64,000 nucleotides of DNA from Streptomyces sp. 840.1 (GCF_003751445.1 NZ_RJUU01000001.1:4407001-4471000); one strand, 5' to 3'; counted from the first letter of the stretch, positions 1 through 10,400 are shown. Notes: generated by a model not told the origin, from the sequence alone. Program-made: numbers and translations.

Positions 1-983
1 GGATGGACACCCACATCGACGCGGCCGGAAACGTGCACGGCGCCGCGGGACCCGTCGGTGCGCCGACGGTGCTGCTGCTCGGGCACATCGACACGGTCCC
101 GGGGGCCGTCCCCGTCTGCCGTGTGGGAGACCTGCTCTACGGCCGGGGCGCGGTCGACGCGAAGGGGCCGATGGCCGCCCTGATCACGGCCGCGGCTCGG
201 GCGACGAACGTACGCGCGGTGGTGGTCGGCGCCGTGGGGGAGGAGGTGCCGGGCTCCCGTGGCGCCCGGCACCTGCTGCGCACGCTGGCACCGCCCGACG
301 CGGTGGTGATCGGCGAGCCGAGCGGCTGGGACGGCGTCTGCCTGGGGTACAAGGGCAGGGTCGGAGTGGAGTACGAGGTCACCAGGCCGCCCCTGCACAC
401 CAGCAGCCCGGAGCCCACAGCCGTCGAGGCCGCCGTCGCCTTCTGCTCACTCGCGAAGGACTACCTGCGGGCCCAGTACGGGTCGGCGGACTCCATCGCG
501 TTCGACGCCGCGTCGGGAACCGTGGTGAGCCTGCGCGGGGACCTGAGCCGTGCCGAGGCGTTACTCACCTGCCGGGTGCCCCTCGGATTCGACTTCGACG
601 CGTTCGAGCGGCATCTGCGCCGGCACAGCGACGGCACGGTGGAGTTCGACGAGAGGGTCGCCGCGGTGCGCCGGCCGAGAAGCGATCCGGTGGCGCGGGC
701 GATGCGCGCGGCCATCATGCTGCAGGGTGGCGACCCCGTCCTGAAACTGAAGGCCGGCACCTCGGACATGAACGTGGCCGACCGCTGGGGGGTGCCGATG
801 GTCGCCTACGGGCCGGGCGACGCCCATCTGGACCACACGAGCGACGAGCACATCGTGCTGCCGGAGCTGCACCGGTCGGTCGCCGTTCTCGACACGGCAC
901 TCTCCCGGCTGGCCACGCTGCTGAAGAAGCGGGCGGCGGATGCCACCCGGCCGAGAGAAGTGCTTTCCAGCGGTACGGGATGA
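1..983 (+). CDS. M20 family metallohydrolase, LysK-like (5' truncated)
   Basis: Zinc-dependent amidohydrolase of the M20 family, cut by the left edge of the window; reading frame begins at base 3 and the ATG there is probably an internal Met, because about 60 N-terminal residues usual in the family are missing. Counting from that Met, metal ligands are visible in GHIDTVPG (H28, D30) and GRGAVDAKG (D52), the catalytic pair in GEEVPG (E80, E81), and a C-terminal HLDHTSDEH. The stretch [15 protein letters not shown] is typical of LysK ([LysW]-lysine/ornithine hydrolase), which frees an amino acid from an amino-group carrier protein. Known relatives act in azinomycin and vazabitide azabicycle pathways; its lead position in a biosynthetic operon suggests such a role. 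Carries a TTA codon at 561-563. Ends 10 bases before the SDR start. Family call is firm, carrier-protein substrate is inference. Confidence 0.85.
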   Translation, partial: MDTHIDAAGNVHGAAGPVGAPTVLLLGHIDTVPGAVPVCRVGDLLYGRGAVDAKGPMAALITAAARATNVRAVVVGAVGEEVPGSRGARHLLRTLAPPDAVVIGEPSGWDGVCLGYKGRVGVEYEVTRPPLHTSSPEPTAVEAAVAFCSLAKDYLRAQYGSADSIAFDAASGTVVSLRGDLSRAEALLTCRVPLGFDFDAFERHLRRHSDGTVEFDERVAAVRRPRSDPVARAMRAAIMLQGGDPVLKLKAGTSDMNVADRWGVPMVAYGPGDAHLDHTSDEHIVLPELHRSVAVLDTALSRLATLLKKRAADATRPREVLSSGTG

Positions 984-993
984 GGGGAAGACG

Positions 994-1812
994 ATGCGCG
1001 TCGAAGGACAGATCGCGATGATCACGGGCGCGGCCCGCGCTCTGGGGCGCTCCCATGCCTTTGCCTTCGCCCGCGAGGGCGCCGATCTCCTGCTGGCCGA
1101 CCGGTGCGAGGAGGACGGACCCTACCGGCTCTCGAGCCGCAAGGAACTGGAGGAGACGGCGGCCGAATGCCGCCGTCTCGGCAGCAGGGTCCTGACGGCG
1201 GTCGCGGACGTCCGGAGCCAGGAGGCGGTGGACGCGGCGGTGGCGGCGGGGCTCGACGGGTTCGGCCGGATCGACATCCTCGTCAACAACGCCGGTCTGC
1301 TCGCCCCCGGAGGGGTTCGTTCGCACGAACTGAGCGAGCAGGACTGGAACACGGTCATCGACGTCAACCTCAACGGGACGTGGCGCTGCTGCCGTGCCGT
1401 GCTGCCGGGGATGGTCGCGCAGGGCTCCGGCGTGATCGTGAACACGGCTTCGGTCGGCGGCCTCGTCGCGTACGAGATGTACTCCAGCTACGTCGCCTCC
1501 AAGCACGCGGTCGTGGGCCTCACCAAGGCGCTGGCCCTGGAGTACGGCCGCTCCGGAATCCGGGTGAACGCGGTGTGCCCGAGCACGGTGGCCGCCGACG
1601 ACAGCCTGGGCACCACGAGTACGGCGGCGGTGGCCCAGGCCATGGGGGCCACCTTGGCCGACTACGAGCGCGGCTCCTCCTCGTATCACGCGATCGGCCG
1701 TCTGGTGACCGCGCAGGAGGTGTCGGCGGCCTGCCTCTGGCTCGCCTGCTCCGAGTCAGCAGGCACCACGGGCACCGCGATGGCCGTGGACGGCGGCTTC
1801 ACCGCGCGCTGA
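994..1812 (+). CDS. SDR family oxidoreductase, mycofactocin-associated type
   Basis: Short-chain dehydrogenase of 272 aa. ATG at 994 is chosen because a GAGGGGAAG Shine-Dalgarno lies just upstream and the product starts directly at the Rossmann strand. The motif TGAARALGRSHA near residue 11 resembles the TGAARGQGRSHA of carveol-dehydrogenase-like, mycofactocin-coupled SDRs, except that the second glycine of the dinucleotide motif is Ala. A roughly 25-residue insertion after the second strand (around EEDGPYRLSSRKELEETA) is also a hallmark of that subgroup. NNAG, the catalytic Ser (NTASVGG) and YVASK are present. It follows the LysK-like gene and precedes the NRPS by 35 bases, so is likely co-transcribed. 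It may oxidise or reduce a hydroxyl/keto group of the azabicycle or side-chain building block; the substrate is unknown. Confidence 0.85.
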   Translation: MRVEGQIAMITGAARALGRSHAFAFAREGADLLLADRCEEDGPYRLSSRKELEETAAECRRLGSRVLTAVADVRSQEAVDAAVAAGLDGFGRIDILVNNAGLLAPGGVRSHELSEQDWNTVIDVNLNGTWRCCRAVLPGMVAQGSGVIVNTASVGGLVAYEMYSSYVASKHAVVGLTKALALEYGRSGIRVNAVCPSTVAADDSLGTTSTAAVAQAMGATLADYERGSSSYHAIGRLVTAQEVSAACLWLACSESAGTTGTAMAVDGGFTAR

Positions 1813-1847
1813 GGCACGGACCGCAATCCGGGAGAGGGAGCAGCGAA

Positions 1848-4800
1848 GTGACTGAGCAAGGAGAAGGGGCCGGCCGGCCCGACCCGCTCGAGCAGCGGCT
1901 CGCGGCGCTGGCGCCCGCACAGCGGGACCTGGTGCTGCGGATCATGGAACGGAACCCGGACGCGGCGGCCCGTGTCCGGCGACGCCCGCCGGCCCTCACC
2001 GAGATATCCGCGTCCTTCGAGCAGGAGCGGCTGTGGTTCATGAGCGAACTGCTCGCGCACGGGGAGATCTTCCACGTGCCGACGGCGCTCAGGGTCGACG
2101 GCCGGCTGCACGTCGAAGCACTGCGCAGGGCCCTCTCCCGGCTGACCGCACGTCATGAAGCCCTTCGCACGGTGTTCGTGGCGGGCGACGACGGCCCCCG
2201 GCAGGTCGTCCTCGAGAGCGTCGACATCCCCCTCGTGGTGCACGGCCGGGGGACCGGGCCGGACCCGGTGGGCGAGGCCCGCACGAGGGCCGCGCGGGCG
2301 ATCTCGGAGGCGTTCGACCTGAGCACGGGACCACTGCTGCGCTGCGAGCTGTACGAGCTGGGCGAGGACGAGCACCTGTTCGTGATAGTCCAGCACCACA
2401 TCGTCTCCGACTACTGGTCGCTCGGGATCCTGCTGAGCGAGCTCGGAAGCCTCTACGCCGCCGAGCTCGGCGGACCTCTGGAGCTCGAACCGCTCGATCT
2501 CCAGTACCCCGACTTCGCCCACTGGCAGCGCGAGACCCTCGACCGCAAGGCCCTGGAAGGGCAGCTCGACTTCTGGCGAGAGGCCCTGGACGGCATCCCC
2601 GGGGCACTGGACCTGCCGACCGACCGGCCACGCCCGGCGATCAGGACGAGCCAGGGCAGATTCCATCGCGTCGAGTTCGCCCCGCCCCTCGTCGCTGCCA
2701 TGCGGCGGCTCGCCCAGGAGAACTCCACCACCCTCCATGTGGCCTTCCTGTCCCTCTACTTCGGCTTCCTCACCCGGTTGACCAGGCACGAGGAACTGGT
2801 CGTCGGTGTACCGGTCGCGGGCCGCACCAGGCCCGAACTGCAGAACATGCTCGGCTACTTCCTGAACTGGCTGGCGATCCGGGTCGATGTGAGCGGCCGG
2901 CCCTCCCTGCGACAACTCGTCAGGCGCACCCGGGATGCCTTCAACGCGGCGCTCGCCCACCAGGACGTGCCCTTCGACATGCTGGTGCGCGAGCTTCAGC
3001 CGGCCCGGGTGCCCGGGATCACGCCGGTCTTCCAGACCTCATTCAGCCTGCGGGACGCCGCCCCGAAGCCTCCGGACCTGCCCGGCCTCGACGTGAGCTT
3101 CGCCGACCTCGACGGCGGTGCGACGCACTTCGACCTGATGGCCGAGCTGTGGTGCGAGGACGACCGCGTCGTCGGCTATCTCCCGTACGACGACGAGCTG
3201 TTCGACGAGTCGACGGTGGCCTCCTACGCCCGGTGGATGACCGCCCTCCTGAGCGCGGGCACCGCGGAGCCCGACCGGCCGCTCTGCGACGTGCCGCTGA
3301 TCACCCCGGCCGAACACGCGGAGCTCGTCGGCGCTCCCGCTGCCGACTTCCGCGACATCGCCACAACGCTGCACGGACGATTCCGCGAGCGCGCCGCGCG
3401 CGAGCCGGACGCGACAGCGGTCTGCGACGAACGGTGCACGCTGTCGTACGCCGAGCTCGCCCGGCGCGCCGATCGCCTGGCGCACGTACTGCTCGGCCGG
3501 GGGGCCGGTCCGGGGACGACGGTAGGGCTCATGGTCGAGCGGAGCGTCGACCTGCCCACCGCCGTGCTGGCCGTCCTCAAGTGCGGCGCGGCCTATCTCT
3601 CCATCGACCCGGACAGCCCGGCCGACCGGACCGCCGGCCAGTTCGCGGACTGCGCCGTCACGGTCGTGATCGCCTCACCGGGTCTCGCCGGCCGGCTGCC
3701 GCCGGGGCCGGAGCATGTCGTCCCGCTCGACTGGGACGCACCCGCATTGCTGGACGGGTCCGACGAGGTGGTCGAGGCCGTGGTGGCGCCCCAGTCCCCG
3801 GCCTACGTCATCTACACCTCGGGTTCGACGGGCTCCCCCAAGGGCGTGGTGGTCTCGCACGCCAATGTGCTGCGGCTGTTCACCGCGGGCGACCGGGTCT
3901 TCGGCCTGGGCAGCGACGACGTGTGGACGCTGTTCCACTCCACCGCCTTCGACTTCTCCGTGTGGGAGCTGTGGGGAGCACTCCTGTACGGCGGTCGTCT
4001 CGTCGTGGTCCCGTACTGGGTGACCAGGGCACCGGACGCCTTCCTGGAACTACTCGAACGCGAAGGGGTGACGGTCCTCAGCCAGACCCCGTCCGCCTTC
4101 CTCCAGACGGCCGAGGTGGCCCTCGCCAGAAAACCCCGTCTCGCCCTGCGCTACGTGGTGTTCGGGGGCGAGGCGCTGAACTTCGGCGCACTGGCCGACT
4201 GGTTCGAGGCCTTCGGAGAGCAGGGCCCCGAGCTGGTGAACATGTACGGGATCACCGAGACGACGGTGCACGTGACGTTCCGGCGGGTCGTCCGCGCCGA
4301 CACCGCGGAGACGGGCTCCCTGATCGGGGAACCGCTCGCGGACCTGTCCCTCTATGTGCTCGATGCCGAACTGCGGCCCGTGCCGCCCGGGATACCCGGC
4401 GAGATCTTCGTCGGTGGTGGCGGGGTGGCCCAGCGCTACCAGGGCGACCCCGCGCTGACGGCGCTGCGCATGCTCCCGGACCCGTACAGCGCCCTGCCCG
4501 GCGCGCGCATGTACCGGACGGGGGACCTCGCCCTGCGCAGGCGGGACGGTGAGCTGGTCTACCGGGGGCGGGCCGACCAGCAGTACAAGATCCGCGGACA
4601 CCGGGTGGAGCTCGGGGAGGTCCAGACCGCTCTGCTCGGGCTCGACGAAGTGGCCCGGGGCGCGGCGTTCGTCGCCGAGGACCGGGTCGCCGGCCTGGCC
4701 CTCCACGCCTGCGTGGTGCCGGCCACGGAGCCGGCCCCGACCCCGACACAGATTCGGCGCAGGCTGCTGCGGATCCTTCCCGACTGGATGGTTCCTACAG

Positions 4801-5255
4801 TCGTCCTGGTGCTGGACGAGCTCCCGCTCACGCGCAACGGAAAGCTGGACCAGCGAGCGCTGGTGGCACTGCGGCGCGAAGAGGCCCGGCGGAGCGAACC
4901 CTCGACACCGCCCAGCGGGGAGGTCGCCGAGGCCCTGGCGGCCGTCTGGGAAGAGATGCTCGGCGTCAGCGGCATCGGCGGCGAGGCCAACTTCTTCGAG
5001 CTCGGCGGGCACTCCCTCATGGTCGTGCAGCTCGTGTCGAGGATTCACGTCGCGTTCGGGAGGGAGATTCCGATGGAGACCCTGTTCCTGAAGCCTGAAC
5101 TGCAGGCGATGGCCGACGCCGTCGAAGAGCTCGCGATCTCGGAGAAAACCGGCCTCGCGGTGGAGAGCGAGGACTGGATCGACGGACTCTCCGAGGCCGA
5201 ACTCGACGCCATGCTCGCCGCGGTGGCGGAGAGCCCACACGAGGGGGACCTTTGA
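1848..5255 (+). CDS. NRPS module C-A-PCP, predicted threonine-activating
   Basis: Single-module nonribosomal peptide synthetase, 1135 aa from GTG 1848 (GGGAGAGGGAG just upstream). Condensation domain about residues 45-470 with C1 motif SASFEQERLWFM and active site HHIVSDYWS (H183, H184, D188); the usual Gly after Asp is Tyr. Adenylation domain about 500-1000: A3 YTSGSTGSPKG, A5 NMYGITETT, A7 YRTGDLA, A8 RGRADQQYKIRGHRVELGE, A10 NGKLD. The ten-residue code read by hand is D-F-W-S-V-G-M-V-H-K, close to the threonine code DFWNIGMVHK. PCP at about 1020-1090 with ELGGHSL (Ser1056). No epimerase or thioesterase. The acidic tail (SEAELDAMLAA) is a common NRPS end. The stop overlaps the TTG start of the next gene, implying coupling. 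Function as an NRPS is firm; Thr is a code-based prediction. Confidence 0.93.
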   Translation: MTEQGEGAGRPDPLEQRLAALAPAQRDLVLRIMERNPDAAARVRRRPPALTEISASFEQERLWFMSELLAHGEIFHVPTALRVDGRLHVEALRRALSRLTARHEALRTVFVAGDDGPRQVVLESVDIPLVVHGRGTGPDPVGEARTRAARAISEAFDLSTGPLLRCELYELGEDEHLFVIVQHHIVSDYWSLGILLSELGSLYAAELGGPLELEPLDLQYPDFAHWQRETLDRKALEGQLDFWREALDGIPGALDLPTDRPRPAIRTSQGRFHRVEFAPPLVAAMRRLAQENSTTLHVAFLSLYFGFLTRLTRHEELVVGVPVAGRTRPELQNMLGYFLNWLAIRVDVSGRPSLRQLVRRTRDAFNAALAHQDVPFDMLVRELQPARVPGITPVFQTSFSLRDAAPKPPDLPGLDVSFADLDGGATHFDLMAELWCEDDRVVGYLPYDDELFDESTVASYARWMTALLSAGTAEPDRPLCDVPLITPAEHAELVGAPAADFRDIATTLHGRFRERAAREPDATAVCDERCTLSYAELARRADRLAHVLLGRGAGPGTTVGLMVERSVDLPTAVLAVLKCGAAYLSIDPDSPADRTAGQFADCAVTVVIASPGLAGRLPPGPEHVVPLDWDAPALLDGSDEVVEAVVAPQSPAYVIYTSGSTGSPKGVVVSHANVLRLFTAGDRVFGLGSDDVWTLFHSTAFDFSVWELWGALLYGGRLVVVPYWVTRAPDAFLELLEREGVTVLSQTPSAFLQTAEVALARKPRLALRYVVFGGEALNFGALADWFEAFGEQGPELVNMYGITETTVHVTFRRVVRADTAETGSLIGEPLADLSLYVLDAELRPVPPGIPGEIFVGGGGVAQRYQGDPALTALRMLPDPYSALPGARMYRTGDLALRRRDGELVYRGRADQQYKIRGHRVELGEVQTALLGLDEVARGAAFVAEDRVAGLALHACVVPATEPAPTPTQIRRRLLRILPDWMVPTVVLVLDELPLTRNGKLDQRALVALRREEARRSEPSTPPSGEVAEALAAVWEEMLGVSGIGGEANFFELGGHSLMVVQLVSRIHVAFGREIPMETLFLKPELQAMADAVEELAISEKTGLAVESEDWIDGLSEAELDAMLAAVAESPHEGDL

Positions 5256-7081
5256 GCACGAAGCCGATGACCACCGTGGTGGGAGTGGTGGAGCACCACG
5301 CGAGGACGAGACCCGACGCGCTCGCGATCGAGCACGGCGGCGCCCGGGTCACCTACGCCGAGCTGAACGAGCGGGCGAATCAGCTGGCGAGGATCCTGCT
5401 GGCCAACGGAGTACGGCGGCAGGAAGTGGTCGGCGTTCACCTCGTGCGGTCCATCGAATGGGTCGTCTCGATGCTGGCCACCCTGAAGCTGGGCGCCATC
5501 TGTATGTCGCTCGACCCGAAAGCGCCCTCGGAGCGGACGGCGCGCGCGATCGCCCTCGCCGGACCACCGGTCGTCCTGACGAGCGCGAGCCGGTCCGCCG
5601 AGCTGTCACCGGGGGCGGCCCGGGTGCTCGTGGTGGAGGCGCTGCGGACGGCGCCGGGCACGGACGGCGGTGATCTCGGCATCGAGGTCGAGCCGGCCGA
5701 CCTGGCGTTCGCCATGCACACCTCGGGCTCCGCGGGCAAGGTGAAGATCGTTCTGGCGCAGCACAGCTGGCTGACCCACGGGGTGTCCCATGGCGTCGCC
5801 GTCAACCGCACCGGTCCGGCCGACCGCGGGTCCTGGCTCGCGCCGGCCGGTGCGGGGATCGCCGTCCACGAGGTGTGCATGCTGCTGTGGGCGGGGGCCG
5901 GTATCCACATCGCGGAGCCGGAGGTGGTGGCTTCCCCGCCCGCCCTGCGCGAGTGGCTGCTCGCCCACGGGATCACCCAGACCTTCGTCATCACTCCGGT
6001 GGGCGAGCAGCTGCAGTCGCTCGACTGGCCGGCGGACTGTTCCCTGCGGCTGATGACCCTCGGCGGGGACAAGCTGAACCGCTGGGCACCGGCGGGCCTT
6101 CCGTTCGAAGTCGCCGTGTCCTACGGCTCCCTCGAGGCATTCCAGATCGCCAACTCGCTGCACCCATGGGAGTCGCGGTGTACGCCCGCCACGGCGACAT
6201 CCGCCGACCGCGCCGCCGCGCCACCCGTGGGCCGGCCGCTGCCCGGGGTGCGCGTGCACCTCCTCGAAGAGGATCTGACTCCGGTGGCCGAGGGGACGAT
6301 GGGGGAGGTGTGGGTCGACTCGCCCGCTCTCGCGCTCGGATACCTGGCGGATCCGGCGCTGACGGCGGACAAGTTCCGCCCGAACCCCTTCGGCACCCCG
6401 GGCAGCCGGCTCTACCGCTCCGGAGACGCGGGACGGCTGCGGGCCGACGGAGTGCTGGAGCACCGGGGGCGCATCGACGACGTGGTCAAGATCCGCGGGC
6501 ACCGGGTCGAAGTGGGCGAAGTGGAATGGGCGCTGGGCCGTCACCCGGACGTGGCCCAGGTGTGCGTGGTCGGGGTGCGGGACGAGGGGCAGAGCCAGCT
6601 GGTCGCCTGCCTGGTCACCCGGGGGCCGGTCACGCCCGGCGAACTGCGCTCCCACGCGGTGCGGTACCTGCAGGAGTTCATGGTGCCCGTCGCCTACGTG
6701 CTCCTCGACCGCCTTCCCGTGAACACCTCCAACAAGACCGACCGGCTCTCACTGCCACCGGCGGACTGGCGGAAGTGGCGGCCCGCGCAGCCGTACCGCC
6801 GGCCGCAGGGCGAGATTCCCCGGGGGCTCGCCGGGCTGTACTCGGAATTGCTCGCCGTGGACAGGGTGGGAGCGGACGACAACTTCTTCGAGCTCGGAGG
6901 TGACTCACTGCTCGCGGCCCGTCTCCAGAGCCGGATCGACGGCCTTTTCGGAGTGAAGGTCGCGCTGCGGGAGCTGATGTCTGCCGGAACGCTGGAGGAA
7001 CTGGCCGGCCATGTGGAGCTGCGGCGCGCCGGCGCATCTGACTCCGACACACTTCCGCCGATTGTGCGGAGGGGCCGGTGA
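5252..7081 (+). CDS. A-PCP didomain with degenerate adenylation domain
   Basis: 609-aa AMP-binding/carrier didomain. TTG 5252 overlaps the NRPS stop and has GAGGGGG four bases upstream; ATG 5267 is an alternative with a poorer ribosome site. Adenylation core motifs are eroded: A3 reads TSGSAGKVKIV instead of TSGSTGxPKG, A5 reads YGSLEA, and the A10 Gly is Asn (NTSNKTD), though the catalytic Lys and the A7/A8 motifs (YRSGDAG, RGRIDDVVKIRGHRVEVGE) remain. The residue equivalent to Asp235, which binds the alpha-amino group of amino acid substrates, is Gly (G202, in GAGIAVHE), so an amino-free acid is likely if the domain is active. PCP carries GGDSLLA (Ser552). There is no condensation domain. 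Its place next to a naphthoate-type PKS fits an aryl-acid loading module; an alpha-hydroxy or alpha-keto acid is the alternative. Confidence 0.9.
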   Translation: MSTKPMTTVVGVVEHHARTRPDALAIEHGGARVTYAELNERANQLARILLANGVRRQEVVGVHLVRSIEWVVSMLATLKLGAICMSLDPKAPSERTARAIALAGPPVVLTSASRSAELSPGAARVLVVEALRTAPGTDGGDLGIEVEPADLAFAMHTSGSAGKVKIVLAQHSWLTHGVSHGVAVNRTGPADRGSWLAPAGAGIAVHEVCMLLWAGAGIHIAEPEVVASPPALREWLLAHGITQTFVITPVGEQLQSLDWPADCSLRLMTLGGDKLNRWAPAGLPFEVAVSYGSLEAFQIANSLHPWESRCTPATATSADRAAAPPVGRPLPGVRVHLLEEDLTPVAEGTMGEVWVDSPALALGYLADPALTADKFRPNPFGTPGSRLYRSGDAGRLRADGVLEHRGRIDDVVKIRGHRVEVGEVEWALGRHPDVAQVCVVGVRDEGQSQLVACLVTRGPVTPGELRSHAVRYLQEFMVPVAYVLLDRLPVNTSNKTDRLSLPPADWRKWRPAQPYRRPQGEIPRGLAGLYSELLAVDRVGADDNFFELGGDSLLAARLQSRIDGLFGVKVALRELMSAGTLEELAGHVELRRAGASDSDTLPPIVRRGR

Positions 7082-7150
7082 AAGAGATGGCCCGGAATTC
7101 CTGTCGTGGACAACGTTCTTGAGTAGTGTTTTCTGTCAGGAGGAAGAAGA

Positions 7151-7375
7151 ATGAGCAACGTGGAGCGCGACTATCACGTCGTCGTCAATGCGGAGCAGCA
7201 GTATTCGATCTGGCTGGCGGATCGAGACATTCCGGCCGGCTGGTCGGAGGCGGGCTTCAGCGGGCCCAAGGACGCCTGTCTGGAGCATATTTCGGAGGTA
7301 TGGACCGATATGCGCCCGCTGAGCCTGCGCGCCAGGACCGAGGCGCGAGAGGTTTCCCGCGAGACGTCGCCGTGA
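7151..7375 (+). CDS. MbtH family protein
   Basis: 74-aa MbtH-like protein, a small chaperone that binds NRPS adenylation domains and is often needed for their solubility and activity. The family pattern is visible: [14 protein letters not shown], then [21 protein letters not shown] 7151 has an ideal AGGAGG at 7138-7143, seven bases upstream. It lies between the A-PCP gene and the PKS and presumably serves the adenylation domains encoded upstream (and any outside the window). Length and all core Trp/Pro positions are normal; no oddities. Confidence 0.95.
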   Translation: MSNVERDYHVVVNAEQQYSIWLADRDIPAGWSEAGFSGPKDACLEHISEVWTDMRPLSLRARTEAREVSRETSP

Positions 7376-7470
7376 ATTCGGTCTGACGTGGTGATTCTTG
7401 TGCGCTGAAAAGCCGTGCCGCTTGTTGTGTGGATCGGCCGACCCCGGGACCCGAGGTAAGTGGAGGAATT

Positions 7471-10400
7471 GTGGGCGAGCAGCAAGTTCCTGAAACTGAC
7501 GAAGCCGTTGCCATCATCGGAATGAGTTGTCGTTTCGCGCCCGACCTTGACTCGCCCGCAAAGCTGTGGGCGACCCTTGTCGAGGGCCGCAGTGCGGTGA
7601 GTGAAATGCCCGACAAGCGCTGGGAGCCGTACGCCGCACAGAGCCCTGAGGCGACCGCGATCCTGCGGAGGACCACCCGGAAGGGAATGTTCCTCGATGA
7701 CATCGAGGGATTCGACGCCGAATTCTTCAAAATCACCCCGCGCGAGGCGGAGTACCTCGATCCGCAGCAGCGCATCCTGCTGGAGATGGCCTGGGAGGCG
7801 CTGGAGGACTCCGGCCTGCAGCCCCTGGCCCTGAGCGGTTCCGAATCATCGGTGTTCATGTCGGCCAACTCCAACGACTACGGCCGCCGGCTGCTGGAGG
7901 ACCTGCCCAGATCGGGTGCGTGGGCGGTCAACGGCACGACCTTCTACGGCATAGCGAACCGGATCTCCTACTTCCTGGACATCAACGGCCCCAGCATGGC
8001 CGTCGACACCGCGTGCGCCGGATCGCTGACCTCGCTGCACCTGGCCTGCCAGAGCCTGCGGCTCGGCGAGACGCCCGTGGCCATCGTGGGCGGCATCAAC
8101 ATCATGGCGAGCCCCGCCCTGAACGTCGCCCTCGACGCGGCGGGTGCGACCTCGCCCGACGGGCGGAGCAAGGCCTTCGACAAGGCGGCCGACGGCTACG
8201 GACGCGGCGAGGGCGCCGGCGTCATGGTGCTCAAGAGGCTCGCGGACGCCCGCCGGGACGGGGATCCGGTGCGTGCGCTGATCATGGGCAGCGGCGTGTT
8301 CCAGGACGGCAGGTCCGACGGCATGATGGCACCGAGTGCCGACGCCCAGGAGCACATGCTCCGTCAGGTGTACGGCCGGGCCGGCATCGCCCCCGCCTCC
8401 GTCGGATACGTGGAGGCCCACGGCACCGGAACCCCGGTCGGTGATCTCGCGGAAGTACGCGCCCTCGCCCGGGTCTTCGGTGCCGGACGGCCGGCGGACG
8501 GCCCCTGCATGCTGGGCAGTCTCAAGCCCAACATCGGTCATGTCGAGGCCGCTTCGGGAATCGCCGGCGCCATCAAGGCCGTACTCGCGATGGAGCACGG
8601 CGAGCTTCCCCCGAGCCTGCACACCGAAGCCGGCCCCGACCTCGAACTCGACCGCGGCGGTCTGCGCCTGGTCAAGGAGACGACGCCCTGGCCGCCCGGC
8701 GAGCAGCCCCGCCGGGCAGGCGTGTCGAGCTACGGCGTCGGCGGAACGATCGCCCACCTGATCCTGCAGGAGCCCCCGGCGCCGGAAGCGGCCCCGGTTC
8801 CCGCCGCCGAGGCCTTCCCGGCGGGCACGCGCCGGCTGTTCCCCCTCTCGTCGATGTCCGAGGCCGGACTGCGCTCCCTCGCCGGGGCGACGGCCGGCCG
8901 GCTGCGCGAGAACCCCGGTGTGTCTCTGGACTCCGTCGCGCACACCCTGGCCCACCGTCGCTCGCACCTGGAGACGAGGGCGGCTCTGGTGGCCGGCTCG
9001 GCCGCTGAACTCCTCACCGGGCTGGAGACCCTGGCCGCCGGGGAGCGGACCCCCGAGCTGATCACCGGACGCGCCAAGCCCGCACGGGGCCCGGGGGCGG
9101 TATGGGTCTTCTCGGGGCACGGGGCGCAGTGGACCGGGATGGGCCAGGAACTCCTGCGCGAAGACCCCGTCTTCGCCCGGTCCATCGACGCCCTGGCGGA
9201 GATCTTCGACGAGGAGATGGGCTGGACCCCTCGCGAGGTCATCGGCAACGGAGGGCCGTGGACCGTGTCCGTGGTCCAGGCGATGACCTTCGCCATGCAG
9301 ATCGGCCTCGCGCAGACGTGGCGCGCCAAGGGCGTGACGCCGAGCGCGGTCATCGGGCATTCCGTCGGAGAGATCGCGGCCGCGGTGACCGCGGGCGCGC
9401 TCGACGTGGAGGACGCCGCCAGATTCGCCTGCCGCCGCGCCGCGGCACTGCAACGTGTCGCAGGGCTCGGCGGGATGGCACTGGTCGGGGAGTCGCTGGC
9501 CGATGTGGAGCGCCACCTCGCGGGCTGGGACGACATCGTCGCCGCGATTTCGGCGAGCCCGCGGTCGACCGTCGTCTCGGGAGACCGCGCCGCGGTCGAG
9601 AACCTCGTCGCCGAGTGGGGCTCCGCGGGAATCCAGGTCAGACGGGTCGACACGGACGTGGCGTTCCACAGCCCGCACGTCGACGCGGTCCTCGACGAGG
9701 TCACGGCCGCAGCCCGGCAGCTGACCGCGAAGGAGCCGCAGATCACCTTGTACAGCAGCGCGCTCGCCGACCCTCGTTCCCGCGAGGCGCGAGACGGGGA
9801 GTACTGGCGCACGAACCTGCGTGCTCCGGTCAGGTTCACCCAGGCCGTGCGGGCGGCCCTCGACGACGGTGAGCACACCTTCCTGGAGATCTCCTCGCAC
9901 CCGGTGGTCGCGCACTCCATCACCGAGACCGCCGAGGACGCCGGGGCCGAGGACATCCGCGTAGCCGTCTCCCTGCGGCGCGACGTACCGGAAACGGGCC
10001 AGCTCCTGCGCAACCTCGCCGAACTGCACTGCAACGGCGTGCACATCGGGTGGCAGGACCACAAGGGCACACTGGTGGCGCTGCCCACGACTCAATGGCA
10101 GCACCGCCCGTACTGGATCTTCCCCGCGACGACGGGCGAGAGCCATGGCCGCGGACACGACCCGGACAGCCACACGCTCCTCGGCGGCCGTATGACCGTC
10201 GCCGGCGCCCCGGCCCAGCAGGTCTGGCAGACACACCTGGACATGGACAGCCGCCCCTACGCGCAGAGCCACAAGGTCGTCGGCGTCGAGACGGTACCTG
10301 CCTCGGTCGTCCTCAACACCTTCGTGACGGCGGCGACGCACGGCGAATCGGTTCCGGGACTGAAGGACATCGTCTTCCGCACGCCTCTGGCGGCCCTGCC

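Noticed and set aside
1104..1847. N-terminal extension of the NRPS frame
   Set aside because: Overlaps the SDR gene out of frame, lacks NRPS sequence; GTG 1848 has a good ribosome site.
7126..7386. Alternative frame over the MbtH gene
   Set aside because: The MbtH frame has an ideal AGGAGG and all family residues; the other frame has none.
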